Source: CAZWSX01 sp964636985 (GTDB lineage Bacteria > Planctomycetota > Planctomycetia > Pirellulales > Pirellulaceae). From it: a stretch of DNA of 64,000 bases. The DNA lies in contig CAZWSX010000007.1 in assembly GCA_964636985.1 (NCBI GenBank), positions 186,001 through 250,000 of the forward strand, written 5' to 3'. The notes beneath the pieces were generated by a model that did not search any database, was not told the DNA's origin, and saw only the letters and a list, made by a program, of their open reading frames with translations. The position numbers and the translations under genes are program-made. The first letter of the stretch is position 1, and every line of letters starts with the position of its first letter. Shown here piece after piece: positions 1 to 8,147 of this stretch.

Positions 1-2
1 CG

Positions 3-170
3 CCGCTTACTCAACTCCATTCGGTGGATCCAACCGCAAAGAGGGACGTGGATGCGGAGTTGGAATGGCTTTCGAAGCAGGTGAATGACCTGCAAGCCGT
101 CCCTTTTCCGGAACCATTGCAAGACAAGGTTCCAGTGTCAGGTGAACTGCAATCGAGCGATTCTGACTAA
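3..170 (+). CDS. C-terminal fragment of an unknown protein, cut by the window edge
   Basis: An open frame enters from the left edge and ends at TAA (168-170). The visible 55 residues are hydrophilic and Glu/Asp/Gln-rich, with no recognisable domain. The tail is followed after 30 bases by the next gene on the same strand, which has its own good Shine-Dalgarno, so the two may be co-transcribed. The call rests on the uninterrupted frame and the tandem arrangement only. No function can be given. Confidence 0.5.
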   Translation, partial: PLTQLHSVDPTAKRDVDAELEWLSKQVNDLQAVPFPEPLQDKVPVSGELQSSDSD

Positions 171-200
171 GCAAATCAATATTCTCGAAGGAGGCAAGTG

Positions 201-1265
201 ATGACGCGATTTCAACAAGTGGTTCTGTGGTCGTTGGTTCTACTGGTGCTTGGTTACTTAGGGCGGTACATTCTCGTCGTCGAAGCGAGACAATTTGCGA
301 ACCCAGCTGAACAACCCAACTCACGGCTGAAAATCGGGAAGAAATCGGCGAGAGCAGTACAAGATTCGATTGCGCAAGAAGAGAGGGAACTAGTACAGAG
401 GGAGTCAGTACAGACGGATAAAGACCAATACGGTCAGATCGACTTGGGTTCCATGTACGAGGAATCATCCGCTCCCAAGCCCAATTTCGAAAAGGGTCCC
501 AAGGAATCGTTCTCTCTTTTTGCCATGCGCAACGCGCAAAAGATTGAGGCCGCGGCGCAACCACTGCGCGAAGCGACGACCGAGGAAGCGAAATCGATCG
601 CACGAACGAATTTAAGAAAAGTGCTGGCGGGTATTTTCGCTGCTGATATGGACGCCAGGCGAGCGCAGTCCCACGAAATCGAGTCTCGACTATTGAAGTT
701 GCGGCAGCAACTCTCTAATCGTGAAAAGGCCAAGGAACATATTCTCGATTTGCAAATGGAAGTCTTAGAGAACGACGCTGGATTGAGTTACGCAACGGAG
801 CCGGCAACCAGCGCTCCCTACACGCGCCCTCGGAGAAAGGCTTACGACTATTCGTTGCCCAGAGGGTCGAGTGGGTACGAAAATGAAGATGACCGCCCGC
901 GCTACGAAGATGACGAATATAGGAACACACCGGGAACGTACAATGAATACAAGAGACACCGATCACCAGATTCATACGAAGAGAAAAAGGCGTTTCCAAA
1001 AAAGAAAAAAGTGCTCGAAGGAAATGGCGAACTTGATCGGAACCAAGAAATAGACTCTCGCCCGGATCAAGATTCGCCAGACGAATCGCCAAAAATCCCT
1101 GTCCCGAATTCTGTCGACACAGAACCTCTTGTCGAGCAGACATTTGCTGGTGAAGTAGTTATCGGTGAAACTGTGGTGCCCCAAGACGGCAAGAAGGTGG
1201 CCCCGGAACTAGCGCCCGACGACAGTGCCGCCGGCAAGGAGGTCTCCCCGCCAAAATCGCCATGA
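201..1265 (+). CDS. Unknown membrane-anchored protein with coiled coil and charged low-complexity tail
   Basis: This encodes 354 residues. Residues about 6-26 form one hydrophobic segment, an N-terminal anchor or uncleaved signal. A helical heptad-like stretch at about 145-195 (ending near LQMEVLEND) should form a coiled coil. It is followed by a long Arg/Glu/Asp/Tyr-rich, probably disordered region from about 215 to 290 and a Pro/Glu-rich tail. The start is ATG 201 because AAGGAGG (188-194) sits 6 bases upstream; the in-frame GTG at 198 is too close to it. Comparable anchor plus coiled-coil proteins are, from memory, common in planctomycetes, but I cannot name the family. It is probably a cell-envelope protein. 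Confidence 0.7.
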   Translation: MTRFQQVVLWSLVLLVLGYLGRYILVVEARQFANPAEQPNSRLKIGKKSARAVQDSIAQEERELVQRESVQTDKDQYGQIDLGSMYEESSAPKPNFEKGPKESFSLFAMRNAQKIEAAAQPLREATTEEAKSIARTNLRKVLAGIFAADMDARRAQSHEIESRLLKLRQQLSNREKAKEHILDLQMEVLENDAGLSYATEPATSAPYTRPRRKAYDYSLPRGSSGYENEDDRPRYEDDEYRNTPGTYNEYKRHRSPDSYEEKKAFPKKKKVLEGNGELDRNQEIDSRPDQDSPDESPKIPVPNSVDTEPLVEQTFAGEVVIGETVVPQDGKKVAPELAPDDSAAGKEVSPPKSP

Positions 1266-1328
1266 GGCGAGAATCGGCGTTTTCACTCTAGCGTGATACA
1301 ATTGCAAGGAACGATGAAGGGAAAACGC

Positions 1329-1547
1329 ATGTCGATTCAATTGCCACTGGAAACCATGACTGTCGCCGAAAAGGTGCAATTGCTCGAGACGATCTGGGAA
1401 AGTCTCTGTCGGAACCCCGCGGACGTGGCTTCACCAGAGTGGCATAAGGAACTACTTAAAGAACGAGCCAAGCGACTTGCGGCGGGTGAGGCCACGGTGT
1501 CTTCTTGGGACAACGTGAAGGCTCGATTCTTGAGGATTGGTCTATAA
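1329..1547 (+). CDS. Addiction-module antitoxin of the Unstab_antitox type (PF09720-like), apparently orphan
   Basis: This encodes 72 residues. The pattern matches small addiction-module components: an N-terminal hydrophobic-polar start (SIQLPLETMTVAEKVQLLE), then the conserved -IWESL- stretch, a Pro-containing turn before -PEWHKELL-, and the final -W-x-x-V-K- near the C-terminus. Such proteins normally neutralise a ParE/RelE-type toxin encoded directly downstream, often overlapping. No such toxin follows. The next 92 bases hold only a 22-codon frame (1555-1623) without ParE features, and then comes a gene on the opposite strand. ATG 1329 is preferred to the upstream GTG/ATG codons (1293, 1314) because family similarity begins there. 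Confidence 0.75.
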   Translation: MSIQLPLETMTVAEKVQLLETIWESLCRNPADVASPEWHKELLKERAKRLAAGEATVSSWDNVKARFLRIGL

Positions 1548-1639
1548 CCGTGTGATGTTGTTCGAAGGGGAGGAGTTTGGTCGCTACCCTGCCATGCCAT
1601 CGTTCGCTCTCGACGCTTGGTAGCCACCTTTCAGCCAGA

Positions 1640-2218
1640 TCATTTTGTTTCGGGCGCAACTCTGCTCTTTAAGACCACGAGTTTAACGTGTCGTTTGCCG
1701 AGCGGATTCTCGTCGGGAGGGTCCAGTCGAACCGTCGCTCCAAATCGCTTAAACGTCAGGCACAATTCTTCGCTTATCTCACCTTGTTCGAAACGCTCGT
1801 CGGGCTCGCCTAACTTTGCAATCACCATTTCCGCATCATCGCTGAAAGTGATCTTGCCCGGTAACTCACCTTTCCACTCGCCTGACTTGTCGCGCTCGAG
1901 AAGAATTTCTTTGACCAGTCCTTGATGATCGATCACCATTGAGATGCCAAATTCCTGCCAGGTATGGTGTATTGTTAATTCAAAGTCGGAATACCAGATA
2001 TGAGGGCGCTTCTGCATATCGCGGCGGAAGTCACGAACTTCTTTGCCGAAATGATGCCGCCCGATCAGATTGGATAACGCGTTAAAGTTGAGTGCCGGAG
2101 GTTCGCCTTTTTCCCCTTCGACTGGCTTTTTTTCTGCCTCAGGTTGAGCGTATGCGACCTGTAGCGTAACCGTTCCGCAAAGGAGAAAGACAAAAGCAAT
2201 CCAATTCTTGGGAAGCAT
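1640..2218 (-). CDS. Unknown secreted protein, about 192 residues
   Basis: An N-terminal signal peptide is visible: a Lys, a hydrophobic core of about 14 residues (AFVFLLCGTVTLQV) and an Ala-rich cleavage region ending AYAQ. The mature part has alternating short strands. Its C-terminal half (about 125-190) carries GKITFSDDAE..IAKLGEPDERFEQG, reminiscent of small periplasmic domains that measure lipoprotein-like folds, but I cannot assign a family. ATG 2218 gives a clean signal peptide; a TTG at 2233 is possible. It lies 79 bases downstream of the giant DUF4132 gene on the same strand and could be the last gene of that transcript. Confidence 0.65.
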   Translation of the reverse strand: MLPKNWIAFVFLLCGTVTLQVAYAQPEAEKKPVEGEKGEPPALNFNALSNLIGRHHFGKEVRDFRRDMQKRPHIWYSDFELTIHHTWQEFGISMVIDHQGLVKEILLERDKSGEWKGELPGKITFSDDAEMVIAKLGEPDERFEQGEISEELCLTFKRFGATVRLDPPDENPLGKRHVKLVVLKSRVAPETK

Positions 2219-2297
2219 TAGAAGGGCCCTCAATAGTGAAGCTGGATGCGTTTCGCTCTCGGTTCAGTGTAGCTTTGTCCGTGTTCTCGTTGGAAAA

Positions 2298-5200
2298 CTA
2301 AATACTCTTGTTCCGAATCTGTTCCAGGATCGATGGATCCTGGATCTCCCGGTCGCGGGCAAGCATCAGGACTTTCGAGACCACCTCGGCCGTTTTGGGA
2401 TCGTCGTCGGCGAACGGGAGGAACAGTCTTCCACGCTGCTGCGCGTGGACGGGGATGATGCACAGATGCCCGCCCGGCATTAAGTGGACTGTACCGCTGC
2501 CCAGGTGGATGCTGTAGTTGCCCAGTTCGCCGGTGATGATGGCATGGCTCTCCTTGAGTTTGACGTTCTTCAATTTCATCAAGGCGCATGTTTCACGGAG
2601 GAGGCCGAGGCGCATTTCGACGGTCGAGGCGCTCGCTTCGGGGTCGACTCCCCCTGCGTGGGCAACGCTGACCACCAAATCGAGATCGCGCATCACTTCG
2701 CTGAAGAGTCGCGGCGGTATTGCCGTGAGCTTGAGCGGCGTCCATTCTTCTCGCTTGCGGAAGTTGATGCCGCCGATAGTCCAGCCTTCTACTTCGCCCG
2801 GCGTCCCAGCTGCGTAGTTGAAGTGAACATCGACGGTTAAGCCTTCGTTGTGGAAGACCTTGAAGATCCCTTCGCCTGTGTTCCATCCACGACTGCCGAA
2901 CAAAGCACTAGCCTGCTTCGGCTGAACTTGCTGACCGTCGTAGCGGTGCGAGATGGTCTCCTTCTTTTCTGCGGCCGTCGGGATGTAGAGCTCGCGGAAG
3001 ACTTGCTTGAATGGCTGAATCCGTTCGGCCCGGAAGCAATCCTTCTGCCAATCGTGCCAGGCCTTGCCGGCGTACAAGTCGTGCGGATGGGCAATCCGCA
3101 ACACTTCCTTTGGCTTGACCGGCTCGAACTTTCCGTTGAAATCCCGCAGCGCCTTGCCCCCTTTGTCGGGATAGCCCATGATTCCTTCGCCGACGATGAC
3201 CAGTCGTGAAAGGAAGGGCACCAGCAGCGCGTGCTCGCACCAGGTGCGAAGTTCTGTGCCGAGGAACGTGTCGCCGCGGCACATCGCCGTTTCGAGCGAG
3301 CGCTTGATCGACGAGACCTGGCGTTTGATTTCCGACACGCGCCCCGTTAGCTCGACGATCTTCTTGTCTTTTTTGATCGCTGGCGGAATCGACTTCAGTT
3401 CCTTATCTCCCCGGGCGACCGCGATCAAAGGCTTCGCCTCTTCGTCGAGCGAGAGCGTGACCGTGACGCCGCTCTTGGTGACTGCGACCGGTCCCTTCGC
3501 CAGATCTTTGACAGCTTCGGCTCCAACCGACCACTCGAGGCGCATCGGGTCTGAGTATCCCGACGTCTGGGCGAGGTTCGTCAGTCCGATTTCCCACGCC
3601 CGCAAAGCGTCGGGCTTGGTTAGCCCGCTGAGTGTGTTGGCGTATCGCCGGTAGTCGCGAAGCACCTGGCAACGTTCTCGCAGGTCGGTTTCGCGCTTCG
3701 CTCCGGTCGCCAAAGGCAGCAATCCCAGGAGACGAACCTGTTCCTTGAGTTGCTTTTTCTTGATGCCGTCGATCAACTCTTTTCGCTTGACTTTGCCGAT
3801 CAAGACATCGCCGATGTGTTTGGCCTTTTTTGCTTGCGCGGCATTGGCGGCAAAGCGGGCCGCGGTGGCGATTGCTTCCCACTTTTTGGGACCGAGCAAT
3901 TCGTGCACTCGGCGAAACCAGGCGGCGTCAACCGCACCAGAGGCTCGGTCCGCAACGGAAAGGGGTGTTCGCTCGACGATCAGCCGCTCCCACGCGGACA
4001 GCTTTTTGGGTTTAGGAGGCTTTGGAGCGGCTTCTTCGTCGCTTCCTTCTTCGCCGGTTGCTTCCTCATCGGTCGAGTCCTCTTCTTCCTCCTCGTCACT
4101 ATTATCGTCCTCACCTCCCGCCAGTGCAGCGTTCTCGGTCGCACCCCACGATTGCATGTGGGCGAGAAACCAGTAAACCCCTTCGTCCAAGTATTTCCAA
4201 TCGAAGTAGGCCTCGATGAACTTGGTCCATTGCGGCGCCAGGAAGGTGAGTTGCAGCAGCCGCTCTTCGGGGAAATCGCCCGCCTTGACCGCTGTCTTCA
4301 TCAGCTTGACGAAGTCCTCGGGCTTTTCGTTGGGCGATGGGTAACAGACCTTGGCCAGATGCGTGAGCGCCGATCGGCGGTCTTCTCCGCGGCTTCGCCA
4401 TGAGGATGTGATTTTGAACTCGGCCTTGCCGAGTGCTCGCAAAACGCGATGCAACGTGGCCGCTCCCCACAGCGCAGTAATCGAACCCGCTGGCGCCGTC
4501 GCCGCTGTGGATGCGTCTCCGCGCGCGAGTTCAAGCTGAAGGATTCGCTCGACTGCATCGTCGACCAGCTTTTGGACTTCGGGATGTTGCGACAGGAAGG
4601 TCTCGTAATCCTTGCCGCGCTTTCGCGAAGTCAGTTGCTGGAGCAATTCGAAGGATTCACCCGAGTAGCCGCCGCTTCCGCGCGGTCCCAACAATTGATC
4701 GGCAATGTCGGCGAGCGTCGCTTGTTGCTGCCCGTAAGCATGCAAGGGTTCGCCGTAGTTGGGACGGCGACGAACGGCTCCCGGTATCGGCTCGTCAAGC
4801 CAGTGGAGCCACCGCCACTGCCGCAGTCGATGTTGCTCGGTAAGCGGATGTCCCGTCAACTGTGCGAGAGAGTCCAAAACCGACACCCACATCTGAAGGC
4901 CCTTATCGTCCCGCCAATCGGTGTCGTCATCGTCGTTGGCAAAGTAGGAAGCTCTCTTGGGTGGATTGGCTGAAGCCAGCCTCGCGATTTCTTCGCTGGG
5001 AACTTGCGCGCTGATCGACTCGGCGGCATCCATCAAGTAGTCACGTGGGTCGACAGGGTGAAGAAACAATATCCATTGCACGACATCCTTAACGACGGTC
5101 CCGTGCCGCAGCGATTTGGGCGCTTGTCCGCCCGAGATGTGATCCGCAAGCTTCTTTCTCCACGGAGACTTCTTGGCCCATTCGTTCCACGCGCTCGCGC

Positions 5201-7427
5201 TCCAACTGTCGTCGCAAAACTCAGCCCATAGGTGAGCGCGCACGAACTCGAGTCCGTCGGAGTCCTTCAAGTCTTCCCCCCGCTTAGCGAACCATTGGGT
5301 CCAGACGTCGGCGAGCGGCAACTTCGCAAGCTGCTTGTCGCGAGGTTTGTTCCACTCTGGACTGGGGAAACCCCAGCGAATGTTCCCTAGCAACTCGTCG
5401 TGGAGAGTCCCTGCGTAGTCGCGAAACTGAATGGGCGATTCGGCGTGCTTTTGTACCAGGTCGTCCAATTCCTTAAGGCACGCGATCGCCGCGGACGTGA
5501 TGAACTTCGGCTTGCGATCTATCGGTGCAACGACTGGCGAACGTTCGGCCGGGTTCATGAGCCCCAGCGCGTCGTCGAGCGTCGCCACGGCCACTTTGTC
5601 CTTGGCGATTTCGTCCAGGTGCGATTGCTCTTCCTTGGAGACCTTTTTGCGCGCAGCGGTGTAGCTGGTGGCTTGAGCGCGGCATGCTGGAACGGACCGT
5701 TTCTTGTCGGTCATCAATCGAAGAATCTCAAGGCCGGCTAGCCGCTGGTTCGCGTCCTTGCCAGCGAGCAGGCGCGCGGTGCTCGCGAGCGCTTCGGCAT
5801 CGGGCAATTTCAGAATGAGCTCCAAGATATTTCGGCGAAGGTCGGCAGCCTTGCGAGTAAGAAGCGACTCCAGCTGGATGACTTCCTTCTCGTCCAGCAC
5901 GAGCTCTTTCAGTGCATTCAGAGCGGTGTCGCGCGTGTCGCTCGCGGCGTCGCCCACCAGTTCGACAATGGCGGCGCGAGTGGCGGCGTCCCATGGCTTG
6001 GTATCGATCATGTGGCGAACTGCACGCCATCGGCCAGGCCCTTCCATCTTTTCGAGATGGGGAAGCAGCCGTATCGCGGGGCGTTTGCCGAGCGCCGGAA
6101 GCAGATGGTAGGCCACATCCGACCGCTTCACCTGGATCTCGGTCCAAGGCCAAACTAGGGGCTTGAGCTTTTCCGGTTTGACAGGGAGACGGTCAAGCAA
6201 CTTCTCGAGTTTTTCGAAACGGTCGTCATCCTCTCGGACGGTCGCCTCTCCGTCTTCTTCGTCTCCGTCCATCGAGTAGGCGGCGGTACCGACCCCCAGC
6301 AAGGCGACCCGCAGGTCTTCATCCTCCAATGCTTTGATCAGTGGAATGGCGGAAGCGTCGAGACTGAGATTCCGCAGATGCTTGGCGGCGATGTACCGCA
6401 TTTCGACCGACTTGTGCGACAGAAGTTTTTCGGCCGACGAAATCGAATGGTGCGCATCGACAGTGGCCTGGCACCACAGGGCTAGGAACGCCGCCTGCGG
6501 GTCCTTTCCTGCGAGCGCCTTGTCCGCGCGACTGGGATCCTCCAAGTACTCTACTACCTGCGTCAGCATGTTCTTAATGACGCCGTTACTGCCGGCCGCC
6601 CATAGGTTGTCGAACCAGACATCCACGGCGCGAACGGTAGCCGCAAAGCGGATCAAGTCTTCGTCGAGCACCAGCCGCAACATCCGGCGGAAAGCCTCGG
6701 GGTGTGACTCATCGATCGCTTCGAGGATCGACTGTCGAAGTCCTTCTTGGCGTTGGGCGGCAAGCAGCGTTTTCTCGATGAGCTCCCAGCCGTCCTTCTG
6801 ATTGGACATGAGGAACGCGGTCGTAACGTGCCGGCCCATCGCGCCAATTTCGTGGCGGTTGTTCAGCGACTCGCGGAGGATTTCAAAGATTTCTCCAGCT
6901 TCGGGATGTTGTTCGTCGTTCAGGATCGCGGCCAGCAGGATGCCAATTTCGGCCTGATGTCCCCCCGATAGGTGCGTAGCCCAGGTCGCCAGCCATTTTG
7001 GTGTGAGAACGTCAGCGGGATATTCGCTTGCAAGCCTGCCGAGCAGCAACAGCCAAGTAAATCGCTTGTTTACCGTCATCCCGGGACGCGCGGGAACTCG
7101 AAAGGCCTTGCGCGTGTAGCTGATCTGATACGGAGTCGACTTGAGCATCTCCCACGCGGCTGCAAGGGCGGGCGCCAAGTTCGGCGAAAGGAGCGTAAAC
7201 AACTCTTGACGATGATTGTCTGAAATCTTGTCGATTTTCCGTGTCGCTTCCTGGTGCCGTTTTTGTCGCTCTTCGTACTGATAGGGGCCTAAGTCGTTTC
7301 CCCACATCGCCTCGGCGATTTGGCGCGCAGCCGGAGACAGTTTCTCCATCTCCTTGGCGAAGCGATTTTCTTCCTCGGGCAGCTTCCACTGAGCCAATTG
7401 GGCCGCGGCTTGTTCAGGTTTGAGCAT
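2298..7427 (-). CDS. Giant DUF4132 (MolR/YehI-like) protein with HEAT-like repeats
   Basis: This encodes 1709 residues with no signal peptide or membrane segment, so it is probably cytoplasmic. Residues about 150-600 are helical and repeat-like (for example LEDEDLRVALLGVG), as in HEAT arrays. Residues about 1100-1140 form an Asp/Glu-rich low-complexity linker. The C-terminal about 400 residues carry the DUF4132-type region (LLVPFLSRLVIVGEGIMGY, FKQVFRELYIP, SIHLGSGTVHLMPGGHLCII). E. coli YehI, formerly MolR, belongs to this broad family and lies near MoxR-ATPase and VWA genes; its biochemical role is unsettled. Here no ATPase or VWA gene is nearby. ATG 7427 is chosen because AGGAGG (7435-7440) sits 7 bases upstream. 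That SD lies inside the end of the preceding gene, so the two are translationally coupled. Confidence 0.85.
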   Translation of the reverse strand: MLKPEQAAAQLAQWKLPEEENRFAKEMEKLSPAARQIAEAMWGNDLGPYQYEERQKRHQEATRKIDKISDNHRQELFTLLSPNLAPALAAAWEMLKSTPYQISYTRKAFRVPARPGMTVNKRFTWLLLLGRLASEYPADVLTPKWLATWATHLSGGHQAEIGILLAAILNDEQHPEAGEIFEILRESLNNRHEIGAMGRHVTTAFLMSNQKDGWELIEKTLLAAQRQEGLRQSILEAIDESHPEAFRRMLRLVLDEDLIRFAATVRAVDVWFDNLWAAGSNGVIKNMLTQVVEYLEDPSRADKALAGKDPQAAFLALWCQATVDAHHSISSAEKLLSHKSVEMRYIAAKHLRNLSLDASAIPLIKALEDEDLRVALLGVGTAAYSMDGDEEDGEATVREDDDRFEKLEKLLDRLPVKPEKLKPLVWPWTEIQVKRSDVAYHLLPALGKRPAIRLLPHLEKMEGPGRWRAVRHMIDTKPWDAATRAAIVELVGDAASDTRDTALNALKELVLDEKEVIQLESLLTRKAADLRRNILELILKLPDAEALASTARLLAGKDANQRLAGLEILRLMTDKKRSVPACRAQATSYTAARKKVSKEEQSHLDEIAKDKVAVATLDDALGLMNPAERSPVVAPIDRKPKFITSAAIACLKELDDLVQKHAESPIQFRDYAGTLHDELLGNIRWGFPSPEWNKPRDKQLAKLPLADVWTQWFAKRGEDLKDSDGLEFVRAHLWAEFCDDSWSASAWNEWAKKSPWRKKLADHISGGQAPKSLRHGTVVKDVVQWILFLHPVDPRDYLMDAAESISAQVPSEEIARLASANPPKRASYFANDDDDTDWRDDKGLQMWVSVLDSLAQLTGHPLTEQHRLRQWRWLHWLDEPIPGAVRRRPNYGEPLHAYGQQQATLADIADQLLGPRGSGGYSGESFELLQQLTSRKRGKDYETFLSQHPEVQKLVDDAVERILQLELARGDASTAATAPAGSITALWGAATLHRVLRALGKAEFKITSSWRSRGEDRRSALTHLAKVCYPSPNEKPEDFVKLMKTAVKAGDFPEERLLQLTFLAPQWTKFIEAYFDWKYLDEGVYWFLAHMQSWGATENAALAGGEDDNSDEEEEEDSTDEEATGEEGSDEEAAPKPPKPKKLSAWERLIVERTPLSVADRASGAVDAAWFRRVHELLGPKKWEAIATAARFAANAAQAKKAKHIGDVLIGKVKRKELIDGIKKKQLKEQVRLLGLLPLATGAKRETDLRERCQVLRDYRRYANTLSGLTKPDALRAWEIGLTNLAQTSGYSDPMRLEWSVGAEAVKDLAKGPVAVTKSGVTVTLSLDEEAKPLIAVARGDKELKSIPPAIKKDKKIVELTGRVSEIKRQVSSIKRSLETAMCRGDTFLGTELRTWCEHALLVPFLSRLVIVGEGIMGYPDKGGKALRDFNGKFEPVKPKEVLRIAHPHDLYAGKAWHDWQKDCFRAERIQPFKQVFRELYIPTAAEKKETISHRYDGQQVQPKQASALFGSRGWNTGEGIFKVFHNEGLTVDVHFNYAAGTPGEVEGWTIGGINFRKREEWTPLKLTAIPPRLFSEVMRDLDLVVSVAHAGGVDPEASASTVEMRLGLLRETCALMKLKNVKLKESHAIITGELGNYSIHLGSGTVHLMPGGHLCIIPVHAQQRGRLFLPFADDDPKTAEVVSKVLMLARDREIQDPSILEQIRNKSI

Positions 7428-7430
7428 CAC

Positions 7431-7865
7431 TTAACCTCCTGCCAGCAAAGTGAGACGGACGAATGCCACGCGACTTTCGGGTTGTACGTGAACCTCGCGA
7501 TCGAGTTCCCGATGGTCTTGTCCATCGATCACCACCAGGAACAACCCGTCTTCGAATGCCTGGCAGGCGGTAGCGATGGCTTGCTCTTCATCGACCGGCT
7601 GAACGGGGACTTCGCTCCCGCCCATTTCGATCTTTCCTTTAGTGGCCGCTTCCTCGATTTGCCGCGCCGTCAGCGCGCGAAAAACCTGCCGCTGTTCTTG
7701 CCGTTCGCGGAACGCTTCAACCTCGTTTCGCACCACCCGCGCGATCAGCTGCCGCAAGGTGATGCCTCCTTCGCCTTGGCACTCGGGCGGAAGGGGAATC
7801 GAGTAATCGGCGAAGAGGGGTCGGCGTGAACCGATCGCCTTGCCGCTAATAAGAATCGAGGACAT
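7431..7865 (-). CDS. Small MoaD/ThiS-like (ubiquitin-like beta-grasp) candidate ending in Gly-Gly
   Basis: This encodes 144 residues with a predicted strand at 3-8, a long amphipathic helix at about 38-60 (TLRQLIARVVRNEVEAF), a polar insert, and a C-terminal block FLVVIDGQDHRELDREV...ESRVAFVRLTLLAGG. The block follows the pattern of MoaD/ThiS C-termini: hydrophobic strand, NG/DG turn, -x-LD-, acidic turn, -xVxFxxPxxGG. The protein ends exactly in Gly-Gly, as activatable ubiquitin-like proteins do. The caution is that the bases encoding Ala-Gly-Gly also form the AGGAGG Shine-Dalgarno of the downstream DUF4132 gene, so the Gly pair could be incidental. No E1/ThiF-like activating enzyme is in the window. 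ATG 7865 is used (the GTG one codon upstream is possible). Confidence 0.65.
   Translation of the reverse strand: MSSILISGKAIGSRRPLFADYSIPLPPECQGEGGITLRQLIARVVRNEVEAFRERQEQRQVFRALTARQIEEAATKGKIEMGGSEVPVQPVDEEQAIATACQAFEDGLFLVVIDGQDHRELDREVHVQPESRVAFVRLTLLAGG
7435..7440 (-). promoter_or_regulatory. Shine-Dalgarno AGGAGG of the DUF4132 gene, inside the preceding gene
   Basis: A perfect AGGAGG on the minus strand lies 7 bases before ATG 7427. It encodes part of the final Ala-Gly-Gly of the upstream gene, whose stop TAA (7433-7431) directly precedes the downstream start. This fixes the downstream start and shows tight coupling. Confidence 0.8.
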
Positions 7866-7912
7866 CACATAGTCCTAAGAAAGAGAGGTAAGAAGACCGC
7901 TGCCACAGTGTC

Positions 7913-7935
7913 CCACTGGTATAGGACACCAGTGG
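7913..7935. repeat. Short palindrome, possible relative of the GTGG-headed REP-like family
   Basis: There are 8-base perfect arms CCACTGGT (7913-7920) and ACCAGTGG (7928-7935) around ATAGGAC. On the minus strand the sequence CACTGGTGTCC resembles the arm CACTGGCGTCC of the elements at 36259-36288 and 48507-48535. It lies in the divergent space between the beta-grasp candidate and the SulP gene, so an operator is an alternative reading. Confidence 0.5.
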
Positions 7936-8147
7936 TCCGAATACAATCAACCCTCAGAGGGAGCGTCGTGCGTATGCCCACCTCTTGGGTTTTTGCGACC
8001 GGAGACCCTGAAAAAGCCGATTTCTGAACGCAACCGTTCGTTTTTCGCGGTCTCTTCTCATGGCAACCGGCGTGGTGGTTTGACGCCATTCTGTGATAAA
8101 CTCCAGCCGGCAGATTTCATCTCGGCTGGCCCGTTTTTCCACATTCC

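Noticed and set aside
1555..1623. Micro-ORF as a toxin partner of the antitoxin
   Set aside because: Only 22 codons with no ParE/RelE feature.
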